Assembly (NCBI GenBank): GCA_028871555.1
Contig: JAGWNA010000007.1
Coordinates: 1 to 64,000 of the forward strand
DNA from: Lysobacteraceae bacterium
Lineage (GTDB): Bacteria; Pseudomonadota; Gammaproteobacteria; Xanthomonadales; Rhodanobacteraceae
Direction: 5' to 3'
DNA length: 64,000 bases
This document shows, piece by piece, positions 1-8,879 of the stretch; within the stretch, counting starts at the first letter, position 1, and each line of letters starts with the position of its first letter. The position numbers and the translations under genes are program-made. Below the pieces are notes generated by a model. That model had not been told where the DNA came from. It did not search any database and saw nothing but the letters and a program-made list of their open reading frames with translations.

Positions 1-633
1 GATGGTGTTCTGCCCTTCCGGCACGGTGGCACCGCGCGGCACATCACCAACGCCTGTCGCACCGTAGGCGTTGAACGTCTCGCCGTACAGGTTGTAGTCG
101 TACGACATCACCTGGGCCAGCGAGCCGCCCAGGGAGTGGCCGGTGACCGAGAGTTGAACCGGATTCGGAGCGCCCCCTTCGATCCCTCCTGTCGCGGAAA
201 GCTCGATGGCCTTCTCCATCAGACGCCGCGCCCCATCCAGTTGCTGGTTCACGCCATCGACGAACATCTGTTCGTCGGTCTCGATCGCATCGCGGACCGT
301 GTCGTCTGGGAGCTCCGTACCGCGAAAGGCGACGACCAGTTCGTTCGTCACCGTGTCTTGAAAAATGGCGCCATAGAAGCCGGAGGGGTCCGAGTAGACT
401 TCCTTGACAATGAACAATGATGTCCTGGTTGCATCTTTACCTTCCTCCAGATCTTTATATACAACTTGTGACAGGAATGCGTATTGATCTGGAAAATCCT
501 GATAAGCAACGTGACCATGGGATTCGCATTTGAATATCTGCGTTTGCGCCATGGCCGGTAACGAAACCGGAAGACTGAAGACGAGACCGGCCACGACTGC
601 GCACGGCAACTTGCGGCAGCACGTCACTTTCAT
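1..633 (-). CDS. Exported lipase-like alpha/beta hydrolase (3' end outside window)
   Basis: The reading frame is open from an ATG at 633 to the window edge (211 codons seen). Residues 1-29 form a Sec signal peptide ending in AMA. A mid-protein FRGTE motif and GHSLGG at about residues 165-170, with Ser167 as the presumed nucleophile, are typical of class 3 (Mcp/fungal-type) lipases. The Asp and His of the triad would lie beyond the edge. The start overlaps the stop of the upstream glycosyltransferase by 4 bp (ATGA), so it is probably translated from the same message as the HlyB/HlyD-like genes. Substrate is unknown. A Sec signal argues against it being a type I substrate itself. The hydrolase fold call is firm; calling it a true lipase rather than an esterase is inference. 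Confidence 0.8.
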   Translation of the reverse strand, partial: MKVTCCRKLPCAVVAGLVFSLPVSLPAMAQTQIFKCESHGHVAYQDFPDQYAFLSQVVYKDLEEGKDATRTSLFIVKEVYSDPSGFYGAIFQDTVTNELVVAFRGTELPDDTVRDAIETDEQMFVDGVNQQLDGARRLMEKAIELSATGGIEGGAPNPVQLSVTGHSLGGSLAQVMSYDYNLYGETFNAYGATGVGDVPRGATVPEGQNTI

Positions 634-1913
634 GTGAGCATCCCTATTTCTGTTGGCGATTTCAGGGCTGACGCGCAACACCCGAATCCAGCAGTGGACT
701 GTACGTCCATGGCGGACGCCATGGTCTTCACATACTGACGTACGCCCATCTTGGAAGAATATTCAGCCGCGGTCCGCATTGCCTGCCTTCGGATTTCCAT
801 CTCGTGGCGTTCCCGCAACATCGCCTTGTTCAAGGCGCCTGCAATCTCGCATGGACTGAAGAAGTCCACCAACTCGCCATTCTTCCGGTCCGTAATGACT
901 TCCCGCACCGGCGCGGTATCCGAGCCGATGACATGGCAGCCGCAAGCCATGGCCTCCAGCAGCGACCAGGACAGCACGAACGGGTAAGTGAGATAGGCAT
1001 GCACTTTGGAAATTTGCAGGACCTTCCGGTAGGTGCCGTAGCCGACCCTGCCCAGAAAGTGCACGCGGGAGACATCCATGGGGTTTTCGCGCAACAGTTT
1101 TACTCGCCAATTGGGCGCATCGTCCGGTTTGCAGCCATAACTGACACCGTCGCCTCCGACGACGAGGACGTGACAATCCGGGTTCTTTGCCAGCACCTTC
1201 GGGAGGGCGCGCATGAATTGGTGAAACCCGCGATGAGGCTCCAGGTTTCGCGCGACGTATGTAATGACAGGATCGCCCGCACGCAACGTGCGCCCACTGG
1301 GCAAAGTCAGCTCCGCGTTCGGGTCCGGCCCCAGGTGGTCGAGGTCCACGCCTTCGTGAAGGATCCGCAGCTTGTGGTGGTAGGCCTCGGGGTGCAAGCC
1401 GTATTGCCACTTCGTGGGCGAGATGCCGAGGTCGCAATGCTCAAGGTTCAGGAGATGCAACGCATTGCGGCTTTCGATGGTGGCCGCACGGTGCTCGGTG
1501 AGCGGAAACTCCGGATCGAAGTCCGCGTCCGCCCCCGTGGTGTGGTAGTAGTACTCGCAGAAGTGGATGAGCGGGACATCGGGATACGCCTGTTTGGCGT
1601 ATAGCGTCTCGCCCCATCCCGGATGGGCGACGATGACGTCCGGCCGATAGCCTTGGGCGCGCCAGCAAAGCAGCATGCGCAGCACCTGTTGGCCATGCAG
1701 GACCGCTTGTTCGAAGGTGCGTGCATACGGATGCGTTTGCCCGGCCGCGTCGCGATGGGGGTGGTAGCGATGGATGGGCACGCCACGCAATCCGGGCGCC
1801 TGATCGCGACCGATGGCGCGGATGTCGAATAATGCCTGCCGCGCGGCCATGTATTTCGCGATGTGACGAAACTGGCCGGGGAAGTTCTGGTGGATGAACA
1901 GGACCTTCATCAT
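630..1913 (-). CDS. Family 4 glycosyltransferase
   Basis: A 427-residue cytosolic sugar transferase of GT-B fold. The N-terminus (MMKVLFIHQNFPGQFRHIA) matches the glyco_trans_4_3 type, and the C-terminal half carries the nucleotide-sugar pocket with the PFVLSWSLLEAMACG stretch that holds the EX7E motif of GT4 enzymes. The family uses activated sugars with retention of configuration; donor and acceptor cannot be read from sequence. It starts inside the stop of the HlyD-like gene (ATGA, 4 bp) and ends inside the start of the lipase gene. This suggests it modifies a surface or secreted product handled by the same operon, which is inference. Confidence 0.88.
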   Translation of the reverse strand: MMKVLFIHQNFPGQFRHIAKYMAARQALFDIRAIGRDQAPGLRGVPIHRYHPHRDAAGQTHPYARTFEQAVLHGQQVLRMLLCWRAQGYRPDVIVAHPGWGETLYAKQAYPDVPLIHFCEYYYHTTGADADFDPEFPLTEHRAATIESRNALHLLNLEHCDLGISPTKWQYGLHPEAYHHKLRILHEGVDLDHLGPDPNAELTLPSGRTLRAGDPVITYVARNLEPHRGFHQFMRALPKVLAKNPDCHVLVVGGDGVSYGCKPDDAPNWRVKLLRENPMDVSRVHFLGRVGYGTYRKVLQISKVHAYLTYPFVLSWSLLEAMACGCHVIGSDTAPVREVITDRKNGELVDFFSPCEIAGALNKAMLRERHEMEIRRQAMRTAAEYSSKMGVRQYVKTMASAMDVQSTAGFGCCASALKSPTEIGMLT

Positions 1914-3331
1914 CGTTCCCGCATCGCCTCGTCCACGTGCGTCTCCAGCGGGCTCAACAGGTAGTCGATGACACGCCGTTTTCCGGTACGGATTTCCGCG
2001 TTCAACGCCATGCCCGGCTGCACCTCCACGTCGACGCCGTGGATGTCCAATCCGGTCGAGTCCAGGCGGATGTGCACGGGAAACACCAGACCCAGCTTCT
2101 CGTCCTGCGCCGCGTCGTGCGAGACCGACTGGACCGTGCCGGTGAGATAGCCGTAGCGGGTGTAGGGAAAGCTCACCACCTTCACCGCAACGCGCTGGCC
2201 CGGCCGCACGAAACCGATGTCCTGATTGAGCACGGTGGCCTCGACTTCCATGGCCTTGTCCGAAGGCACCACCTGCATCAGCTCCTGCGCTGGCGTCACG
2301 ACACCTCCAACCGTGTGGATGGCCAATTGCTGCACCGTGCCGTCGACCGGCGCGCGCAATTTCATGAGGTTGTCGCGTTGGGCGGTTTTCTCTACTTCTG
2401 GTGCGAGTTGCTGTATCTGGTCCTCGGCCTTGCGGTGGTCGTCCAGCAGCTTGCGCCGCATTTCGGCGGCCGTGGCCGTCAGCTGCTCCTTGACCCCATG
2501 GATCGCGGACTCCAGTTCGACGCGACGGTTGCGTTGCTCGGCCAGTTGCTTGTTGGCGTCGATGAGTTCCTGCTTGCGCGTCAGGTAATCCTGCTTGGAG
2601 ACATATCCTTTGCCGATCAGCTTTTCATAGTCGTCCACACGCACCTGCGCGATCGCCGCGAACTCGGACAGCGGCTGGATCGTCTGCTCTACGGTGTGCA
2701 GCTCGGCCTGCTTCTGTTGCACCTGATCGCGCAGGCTCTGCTCCTGTGCCCGCAGCGACAGCCATTCGCTGTCCGCCTGCCGCTGCGCGGACTGCAGGCG
2801 GGCGGTAGGCACGTCTTCGAGCTTCGCCAGGCGCGGCATCCGGTGGCTTTCCATCGCGTCGATCAAGGCTGCCGTCCGCACGGCGTCGATCCTTGCACTC
2901 AGCAGCGCCCGGCTGGCCTTGCTTTCGTCCTCGGTCACGCCCACGGCATCGAGTTCGACCAGCAATTGACCTTTCTTCACCGTCTGCCCGTCGCGTACCA
3001 GGATTCGGTGCACCACCGACGTCTCCGACGGCTGGATGACTTTCGTGCGGCCACTGGGGACGATCTTGCCGGGCGCCACCGCGACGATGTCCAGTCTGCC
3101 CACACAGGCCCACAGCACGGCCAGGCCGAACAGCAGCATGATGATGCGGGCACTCCAGCGCGGCGCGGGCGAGACAGGGGTGTCCATCAGTTCCAGCTGT
3201 GCCGGCAGAAAGGCCAGCTCCTGGGCGGTCCGCTCTACGGGGACCAGGCGTTTCCTGTCGCTCCACGCCGCGCGGGACACCGCGGCGTAGCGGCGCAGGA
3301 CGTCAACGAAGGCTTGCATGCGCATCGTCAT
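1910..3331 (-). CDS. HlyD-family type I secretion membrane fusion protein
   Basis: Periplasmic adaptor of a type I secretion system, linking the inner-membrane ABC transporter to a TolC-like outer-membrane channel. The chosen ATG at 3331 gives 473 residues and lies 5 bp after the stop of the HlyB-like gene; the frame stays open upstream, but that part overlaps the ABC transporter gene. A single membrane segment spans about residues 62-79, followed by a lipoyl-like half (VAPGKIVPSGRTKVIQPSE), a long Gln/Glu-rich coiled coil (about 150-300) and the second beta-barrel half ending in a conserved EIRTGKRRVIDYLLSPL-like tail, as in HlyD. No TolC homologue is present in the window, so the outer-membrane channel must be encoded elsewhere. 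Confidence 0.93.
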   Translation of the reverse strand: MTMRMQAFVDVLRRYAAVSRAAWSDRKRLVPVERTAQELAFLPAQLELMDTPVSPAPRWSARIIMLLFGLAVLWACVGRLDIVAVAPGKIVPSGRTKVIQPSETSVVHRILVRDGQTVKKGQLLVELDAVGVTEDESKASRALLSARIDAVRTAALIDAMESHRMPRLAKLEDVPTARLQSAQRQADSEWLSLRAQEQSLRDQVQQKQAELHTVEQTIQPLSEFAAIAQVRVDDYEKLIGKGYVSKQDYLTRKQELIDANKQLAEQRNRRVELESAIHGVKEQLTATAAEMRRKLLDDHRKAEDQIQQLAPEVEKTAQRDNLMKLRAPVDGTVQQLAIHTVGGVVTPAQELMQVVPSDKAMEVEATVLNQDIGFVRPGQRVAVKVVSFPYTRYGYLTGTVQSVSHDAAQDEKLGLVFPVHIRLDSTGLDIHGVDVEVQPGMALNAEIRTGKRRVIDYLLSPLETHVDEAMRER

Positions 3332-3336
3332 CGCGT

Positions 3337-5511
3337 TCAACCCTGCTGCAGCCGATGCAAGCGGGAAAAATGGCCGTCTTCGCGGGCCAACAGCGAACGT
3401 GGCGGGCCTTGCTCGACGATGGCGCCCCGATCCAGGACGATGACCCGATCCGCATGACGGACGGTGGAAAGGCGATGCGCGATGATCAGCACGGTGCGGC
3501 CTTTGCATATGGCGCGCATGTTGTTCATGACGGCGCGCTCGGACTCGTAGTCCAGGGCACTGGTGGCCTCGTCGAAGATCAGGATGCGCGGGTTGGACAC
3601 CAGTGCCCGCGCGATGGCCACGCGCTGGCGCTGCCCTCCGGACAGATTCGCGCCGTGCTCACCCACGAGGGTGTCGTAGCTTTCCGGCAACTCGGCGATG
3701 AACTCGTGCGCGCCGGCCAGGCTGGCCGCGTGCATGACGCGTTCCAGCGGCATGCCCGGATCGGCCAGTGCGATGTTCTCGCGTACGCTGCGGTTGAACA
3801 GGAAGTTCTCCTGCAGCACCACGCCAAGCTGGCGGCGCAGCCAGGCCGGATCGGCCAGCGCCAGGTCGTTGCCGTCGACCAGGATCCGGCCGCGTTCGGG
3901 CACGTACAGGCGCTGCACCAGCTTGGTCAGGGTGCTCTTGCCGGAGCCGGAGCGGCCGACGATGCCCACGACTTCGCCCGGCCGGATGTCCAGGTTCACG
4001 TCGCGCAGGACCTCGGCCGTGTCCGGCCGGTAGCGGAAGCCCAAATTCTCGAAGGTGATCCGGCCCTGGATGGGCGGCAGCGCGACGCGGCCTCCCATCG
4101 GCTCGGTGCGCGTATTGAGGATCTCGCCCAGCCGCTCGACCGAGATGCCGACCTGCTGGAAGTCCTGCCACAATTGGGCCAGACGCACGATGGGTGCGGC
4201 CACCTGCCCTGCCAGCATGTTGAAGGCGATCAGCTGGCCAACCGACAGCGTGCCGTCGATCACCATCTGTGCGCCCCAGAACAGGATCGCGACGGTCACC
4301 GCCTTGTGCAGGAACTGCACGCCTTGCTGGCCGACATTGGCCAGCTTGGTCGCACGGAATCCGGCACTGACGTAGCCGGCCAACTGGTTGTCCCAGGTAC
4401 GGGTCATGCGCGGCTCGACGGCCATCGCCTTCGCCGTGCCGATGCCTGATATCGCCTCGACCAGGAAAGCCTGATTGTCGGCACTGCGCATGAACTTTTC
4501 ATTGAGACGCGTGCGCAGCGCAGGCGTGATCAGCGCCGACCAAACGGCGTACAGGGGCAGGGAGACCACCACGATCAGGGTGAGCCGGCCACTGTACAAA
4601 AACATCACGATCAGGAAGACGAACGTGAACATCAGGTCCAGCACGGACGTCAGCGTCTGGCCGGTGAGGAAATTGCGGATCTTCTCCAGCTCACGCACCC
4701 GCGCGATGGTGTCGCCCACCCGACGTGCCTCAAAGTAGGCCAGCGGCAAGGCCAGGATGTGGCGGAACAGTCTGGCGCCGAGCTCGACGTCGATGCGGCT
4801 CGTCGTATGCGCGAAGAGGAAGGTTCGCAGTCCCGCCAATACGGCGTTGAAGAGAGTGACGCCGATCAGGGCCACGGTAATGACGGTCAGCGTGGTCATG
4901 GCGTGATGGACCAGCACCTTGTCCATCACGACCTGGAAGAACAGCGGCGTGACCAGTGCGAACAGCTGCAGGAACAGCGAGATCGCAACGACCTCCAGCA
5001 GCAGCTTGCGGTACTTCACCATCGCCGGAATGAACCAGCTGAAGTCGAACTTCGAGAGCTCGGCGACCAGCGAGGCCCTGGAAGCCACGGTCAGCAGACG
5101 ACCTTGATAACGGGCACGAAATTCTTCCGGCGAGAGCACCACCGGGCGCTTCTGCTCAAGGTCGTGGATCAGGATCCTTTCCGTGCCAGCCTTCGCTACG
5201 ATGAAGGCTTTGCCGTCCTCACGAAGCGCCATGGCCGGCAGCGCGACGCGATCCATGCGATCCACCGGCTGGCTGACCCATTGGGCCTTCAGGCCAAGCT
5301 TCCTCGCTGCAAGCAGCAGCGACTCGTCATCGAAGACAGCATTGCCCCGGCCTGCGTCGTGTCGAAGCTGCTCGGCATCCGCCGCGATGCCATGAAATTG
5401 GGCGAGCACAACCAGACCGGCCAAGGCCAGATCCCGCTCAGGGGAACGATCGGTGCCGGAGAAAGGCGGCTCACGCCCGGATGAGGCGGATTCTTCGAAT
5501 ATGGCGTCCAT
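3337..5511 (-). CDS. HlyB-like type I secretion ABC transporter
   Basis: Inner-membrane exporter of unfolded protein substrates; strongly HlyB-like in length and sequence (724 residues from ATG 5511). An N-terminal C39-like domain lacks the catalytic cysteine (Leu/Ala at the expected site), as in HlyB, so it should bind substrate rather than cleave a leader. The membrane domain holds [21 protein letters not shown]. The ATPase has Walker [10 protein letters not shown] (about 519-527), signature LSGGQRQR (623-630) and Walker [17 protein letters not shown] at 5574, preceded by GAGGAAGG, would add 21 residues and cannot be excluded. First gene of a four-gene minus-strand operon. No RTX substrate gene is visible in the window. 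Confidence 0.95.
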   Translation of the reverse strand: MDAIFEESASSGREPPFSGTDRSPERDLALAGLVVLAQFHGIAADAEQLRHDAGRGNAVFDDESLLLAARKLGLKAQWVSQPVDRMDRVALPAMALREDGKAFIVAKAGTERILIHDLEQKRPVVLSPEEFRARYQGRLLTVASRASLVAELSKFDFSWFIPAMVKYRKLLLEVVAISLFLQLFALVTPLFFQVVMDKVLVHHAMTTLTVITVALIGVTLFNAVLAGLRTFLFAHTTSRIDVELGARLFRHILALPLAYFEARRVGDTIARVRELEKIRNFLTGQTLTSVLDLMFTFVFLIVMFLYSGRLTLIVVVSLPLYAVWSALITPALRTRLNEKFMRSADNQAFLVEAISGIGTAKAMAVEPRMTRTWDNQLAGYVSAGFRATKLANVGQQGVQFLHKAVTVAILFWGAQMVIDGTLSVGQLIAFNMLAGQVAAPIVRLAQLWQDFQQVGISVERLGEILNTRTEPMGGRVALPPIQGRITFENLGFRYRPDTAEVLRDVNLDIRPGEVVGIVGRSGSGKSTLTKLVQRLYVPERGRILVDGNDLALADPAWLRRQLGVVLQENFLFNRSVRENIALADPGMPLERVMHAASLAGAHEFIAELPESYDTLVGEHGANLSGGQRQRVAIARALVSNPRILIFDEATSALDYESERAVMNNMRAICKGRTVLIIAHRLSTVRHADRVIVLDRGAIVEQGPPRSLLAREDGHFSRLHRLQQG

Positions 5512-5755
5512 GCCCAGCTTGTCTGCTCCCCTGCATTCCGATGTGTCCGCCGGCGCACGAGACCCGGCGAGCACATCCCTTCCTCATTGCCGCAGTCAAA
5601 CGTCGAGGCGACAAATATCCGTGAGGCCACCACATCCGACACGAGCCCCCGCTCGCTGACGCAAATGCGACCTGGCCAAAAGACTGCCACAGAACGATGG
5701 CGATCGCAATAAATTACGACGGTGCGAACTGCCACCTGCTCTGATGACCCCCACA

Positions 5756-5867
5756 CCACATCCTCGCCTGGAGAATGGCTTGGCAGCGCCGTTCCACGGG
5801 AGCGCAAGACGGGCACCGACCAAGGGGACGATTATCCATCTGCCACATCCTGCCTTGGAGAATGGCT
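5756..5867. repeat. Imperfect 25-bp direct repeat
   Basis: Positions 5756-5780 and 5843-5867 share the pattern CCACATCCT-C/G-CCT(T)GGAGAATGGCT, 62 bp apart. The second copy ends where the left inverted arm of the 169-bp element begins (the last two bases overlap the arm), so the duplication may be connected with insertion of that element or with a binding site. Function unknown. Confidence 0.6.
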
Positions 5868-6034
5868 AGGAGTGTGGGCGGTAGAAACGATCGAGGCGAA
5901 AAGTCGGCTGCGCGAGGACAGCTTTTCGACGGTTTGCCGGCCCATAGCCGGCGCTATGGGCCAAGAATCGGCGGAAAGATGGACCGCGCAGACGGCTTTG
6001 CAGCCCGGTCGGCTTCTACCGCCCACACTCCTAG
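5866..6034. repeat. 169-bp MITE-like element with 21-bp perfect terminal inverted repeats
   Basis: Left arm 5866-5886 and right arm 6014-6034 are exact reverse complements (CTAGGAGTGTGGGCGGTAGAA). Inside is a second perfect hairpin, GGCCCATAG (5939-5947) paired with CTATGGGCC (5954-5962). The interior sequence recurs with high identity at 35088-35237, and a decayed left end recurs near 6697. It has no coding potential of its own. The structure fits a non-autonomous mobile element or a dispersed structured repeat; no transposase is present in the window. Confidence 0.8.
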
Positions 6035-6261
6035 AGACGGCCATCGGCAGGCGCGCGTCCCTGGCCAGAAGTCGGGCGGTCCATGGCCACGAACGCCACA
6101 CTGATGCCGGTCCGCGGAACATTCCCCCTTGGCGGAATATCCGCCGTCGACAATGAGGTGAACCTGATGACCCGGATTTGCCGGCAGCACATTGCCGGCA
6201 CGGGTGTGCGGCGGGCGGTCGTGCCGCAGGCATGCCCTATCGGTCACGGCGGATGGGCGAT

Positions 6262-6660
6262 TCACGGCCCTTCGGGTGTCTGCGGCGGCGGGTCATCGAT
6301 GTCGAATGGCGCAGGCCAGTCTCCGCGGCTCAGCAGCGGCAACCCATGCGCGAGACGCGCCTTGTCGCATTGCGGGCTGACGGTGCCGAACTCCCACGAC
6401 GGCTGCACTTCGCGGCACACCGAAGGGCGCCGCGCGTAGATACCGCAATGGGCCGCCGCACCGACCGTGCCCCGCAACGCGACGCAGCGCGGCTGTGCGG
6501 CATTCGTGCCACGCATGGCGAGGCGATGCGGATCGAGCTTCTCGGTCAACTCCAGCGGCACGCAACCGCCCACGAAGGCTTCCGCCTCCGACCAGTGAAA
6601 CGCCACGCGGAAGAACGCACAGCAGGCACCGCAACGCAGACAGGGATGTTCCACGGCCAC
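6262..6660 (-). CDS. YkgJ-family cysteine cluster protein
   Basis: A 132-residue cytosolic protein with a dense N-terminal cysteine group (Cys7, Cys10, Cys13, Cys14 in PCLRCGACCAFF) and further cysteines in CGIYARRPSVCREV and PQCDK. This is the layout of the YkgJ/UPF0153 family, thought to bind zinc or an iron-sulfur cluster; no enzymatic role is established for the family. It is a single gene transcribed away from the MAPEG gene, with repeat DNA on both flanks. Confidence 0.85.
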   Translation of the reverse strand: MAVEHPCLRCGACCAFFRVAFHWSEAEAFVGGCVPLELTEKLDPHRLAMRGTNAAQPRCVALRGTVGAAAHCGIYARRPSVCREVQPSWEFGTVSPQCDKARLAHGLPLLSRGDWPAPFDIDDPPPQTPEGP

Positions 6661-6696
6661 GATCCCGAACGCACCCCAAGGCGCGCAGCGAGCGGA

Positions 6697-6745
6697 TTAT
6701 AGGAGTGGGGGCGGTGGAAATCGTTCGGCCGCAAAGTCCAGCCTG
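6697..6745. repeat. Decayed partial copy of the 169-bp element
   Basis: The stretch TAGGAGTGGGGGCGGTGGAA and the following 25-30 bases align with the left end of the element at 5867 (TAGGAGTGTGGGCGGTAGAA), after which similarity fades. No matching right arm is seen, so this looks like a truncated remnant. Confidence 0.5.
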
Positions 6746-6862
6746 CGGCCCAACCACAAGCATGCCGTGCCGCTCATGACTGCGGCGGCGATGGCAACCC
6801 GGATGGTCTTCCGCAACGCACGGATGCGGCTAAAGTAGACGCTCTTCCAACGAGGATCCAGC

Positions 6863-7255
6863 ATGACCCATCTACCCGCCCTGGTTACCCTGCTCACCAT
6901 GCTGTTGCTGCTCGGCACCATGTTCGCGGTGGGGCGTGCCCGTGGCGTGCATGGCATCAAGGCTCCCGCGGTCAGCGGCCATCCGGCATTCGAGCGCGCC
7001 TACCGGGTGCAGATGAACACGCTGGAGGCCACGGTGCTGTTCCTGCCCACCCTGTGGCTGGCGGCCCACTACGGCTTCAGTGGCTGGGCCGGCGTGGCCG
7101 GGCTGGTCTGGCTCGCCGGGCGGGTGTGGTATGCGCTGGCCTACCTGCAGGATGCGGGCAAGCGCGGAGGTGGCTTCACGCTGGGCATGCTCGGCTGGGC
7201 GGCCTTGCTGGTGATGGCCGGCATCGGCGTGACCCGCGCCATGCTGCTCGGCTGA
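6863..7255 (+). CDS. MAPEG-family membrane protein
   Basis: A 130-residue integral membrane protein with about four hydrophobic helices. It carries the MAPEG (membrane-associated eicosanoid/glutathione metabolism) signature around residues 45-60, where FERAYRVQMNTLEATVLFLP contains the ERxxxxQxNxxE pattern. In eukaryotes the family conjugates or isomerises lipids using glutathione; bacterial members are mostly uncharacterised, so only family membership is claimed. The ATG is preceded by an acceptable GAGG site. Confidence 0.88.
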   Translation: MTHLPALVTLLTMLLLLGTMFAVGRARGVHGIKAPAVSGHPAFERAYRVQMNTLEATVLFLPTLWLAAHYGFSGWAGVAGLVWLAGRVWYALAYLQDAGKRGGGFTLGMLGWAALLVMAGIGVTRAMLLG

Positions 7256-7371
7256 GCCTGTCCACCGGCGCCCTTGAGCGGGCCGAGGCGATCGTTCGAC
7301 ATCATGACGGCTGGCGCGATGCCGCACGATGCCGTGGCGGACTGCAACGCACGGCATGAACTTCACACGCC

Positions 7372-8265
7372 ATGCCCGATCCAATGCATATTCGCCCTCT
7401 CCCGGGAACCTTCGATCCAGCCATGGATGTCATGGAAACCTGCAATTTGCCGGCCCCGCTTCCGCGACCGCCGAATCCGTCCGTGCCCCAGTCTCACGCC
7501 GGAGCGCCCAGCCTGTGGGCTGCGCTGGGGCTGATCGCGTTCTATTTCCTGTTGCAGGCCACGGGCAGTCTGCTGATCGCCCTGGCGATCGGCCTGGCGA
7601 CCGGCCTCGTCCATCTGCAACAAGGCGCCGGCCAGGCCGAGAACGAACTCCAGAGGATGATGGCGCAAGCGGACATGCAGGCCATTACCGTCGTGCTCAC
7701 CGTGGCGCTGGCCGCCGCCCTCACGCTGTGGCTGACCCGGCGTCGGTGGCCGCAGCTGTGGTCGCTGTCGCGACCGCCCGGCTTCGGTTTCGCGCTGCAG
7801 GCAAGGCGGCTGTTCCTCGTTCCGGCAGTGGCTGTCGGACTGGCGGCGCCGCTGCTGGGCGGACTGCTGACCGAGCTGCTGGCGCATGGCCATGCGGTGA
7901 CCCAGGACATCCAGCAGTTGGGTACCCGGACCGCGTTGCCGTTGCGCATCCCGCTGGTGCTTGTCGTGGCGAGCCTGGGACCGCTGGTGGAAGAACTGCT
8001 GTTTCGCGGCGTGCTGCTGTCGGCGCTGCTGCAGCGCTGGCGGGCCGGCTGGGCGGTGGCGATCAGCTCGCTGCTGTTCGCGCTGGCGCACCTGCCCGGC
8101 CTGCAGTACCAGTGGTTCGCGCTGCCTGACCTGACCCTGCTGGCGCTGGCGCTGGCATGGCTGCGGCTGCGCTCGGGCTCGATCTGGCCGGGGGTGGTGG
8201 CGCATGGCGTCAACAACCTGCTGGCGATCGTCGCGTGGTTCGTGGTGATCAATCCGGCGGGCTGA
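7372..8265 (+). CDS. CPBP-family intramembrane metalloprotease
   Basis: A 297-residue multi-spanning membrane protein of the CAAX protease / bacteriocin-processing (CPBP, Abi) family. All family motifs are visible in the C-terminal half: EELLFRG (the paired glutamates plus Arg), FALAHL and HGVNN, which supply the metal-binding Glu and His residues of the active site. The first 45 residues are Pro-rich and probably cytosolic; in-frame ATGs at 7384 and 7423 are alternative starts. The natural substrate is unknown and no bacteriocin gene adjoins it. It ends 3 bp before the convergent maf gene. Confidence 0.9.
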   Translation: MPDPMHIRPLPGTFDPAMDVMETCNLPAPLPRPPNPSVPQSHAGAPSLWAALGLIAFYFLLQATGSLLIALAIGLATGLVHLQQGAGQAENELQRMMAQADMQAITVVLTVALAAALTLWLTRRRWPQLWSLSRPPGFGFALQARRLFLVPAVAVGLAAPLLGGLLTELLAHGHAVTQDIQQLGTRTALPLRIPLVLVVASLGPLVEELLFRGVLLSALLQRWRAGWAVAISSLLFALAHLPGLQYQWFALPDLTLLALALAWLRLRSGSIWPGVVAHGVNNLLAIVAWFVVINPAG

Positions 8266-8268
8266 GGT

Positions 8269-8841
8269 TCATGCCGCGGCCGCATCGAAGCTGCGCAGCA
8301 GCCGTGCGGTTTCGAACATCGGCAGGCCCATCACGCCGGAATGACTGCCCTCCAGACGCTCGATCAACGCCGCGCCGCGCCCCTGGATCGCGTACGCACC
8401 CGCCTTGCCGAGCGGCTCGCCGGTGGCGACGTAAGCGGCGATGGTGGACTCGTCCAGGTGCCCGAAACGCACGTGCGAAATGCACGTCTCGCACCGCTCG
8501 CGCCGGTGACTGACCATCCACACCACCGAGATCACCGCATGCGTGCGTCCCGACAGGCGGCGCAGCATGGCGGCGGCATGCCCGGCATCCAGCGGCTTGC
8601 CGAACACCTCGTCGTCCAGCACCACCTCGGTATCGGCGCCGAGCACCACCGCATCACCCGCCGCGCCGAGGCTGGCCAGACCGGCGCGCGCCTTGTCGCG
8701 CGCCACCCGGCTCACGTAGTCCTGCGGCGATTCATCCGCTGCGCGCTGTTCGGGCACATCGACGTCAAGCACGGTGAAATCCACGCCCAGCTGTTCTAGC
8801 AACTGGCGGCGGCGTGGCGACTGCGAGGCGAGATGAAGCAT
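8269..8841 (-). CDS. maf: Maf-family nucleoside triphosphate pyrophosphatase
   Basis: A 190-residue house-cleaning enzyme that hydrolyses non-canonical or modified NTPs to the monophosphate plus pyrophosphate. The N-terminal LASQSPRRRQLLEQLGV motif is the Maf substrate-binding signature; VLGADTEVVLDDEVFGKPLD supplies the catalytic Asp and metal ligands; AYAIQGRGAALIERLEGSHSGVMGLP is the conserved C-terminal region. It lies downstream of rlmH and rsfS in the order usual for Xanthomonadales, although a GNAT gene sits between. The YhdE-type versus YceF-type subfamily was not resolved. Confidence 0.93.
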   Translation of the reverse strand: MLHLASQSPRRRQLLEQLGVDFTVLDVDVPEQRAADESPQDYVSRVARDKARAGLASLGAAGDAVVLGADTEVVLDDEVFGKPLDAGHAAAMLRRLSGRTHAVISVVWMVSHRRERCETCISHVRFGHLDESTIAAYVATGEPLGKAGAYAIQGRGAALIERLEGSHSGVMGLPMFETARLLRSFDAAAA

Positions 8842-8879
8842 CGGGTTTCCCGGTCAACGAGGTCAAGAACATCGAGCGC

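Larger units (their letters stand above)
5512..6261. other. 750-bp gap between the hlyB-like gene and the YkgJ-family gene
   Basis: No reading frame here resembles a protein; the frames present run through repeat DNA. The segment next to 5574 is A/T-richer and should hold the promoter of the secretion operon, but no clear -35/-10 pair was identified. The remainder is occupied by an imperfect 25-bp direct repeat and the 169-bp inverted-repeat element described separately. Confidence 0.6.

Noticed and set aside
3332-3508. N-terminal extension of the HlyD-like frame
   Set aside because: The extra 59 codons overlap the ATPase gene and are Arg/Pro/His-rich without homology; the ATG at 3331 fits the operon spacing.
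5722-6233. Several 100-140 codon frames on both strands
   Set aside because: They run through the inverted-repeat element and are not protein-like.
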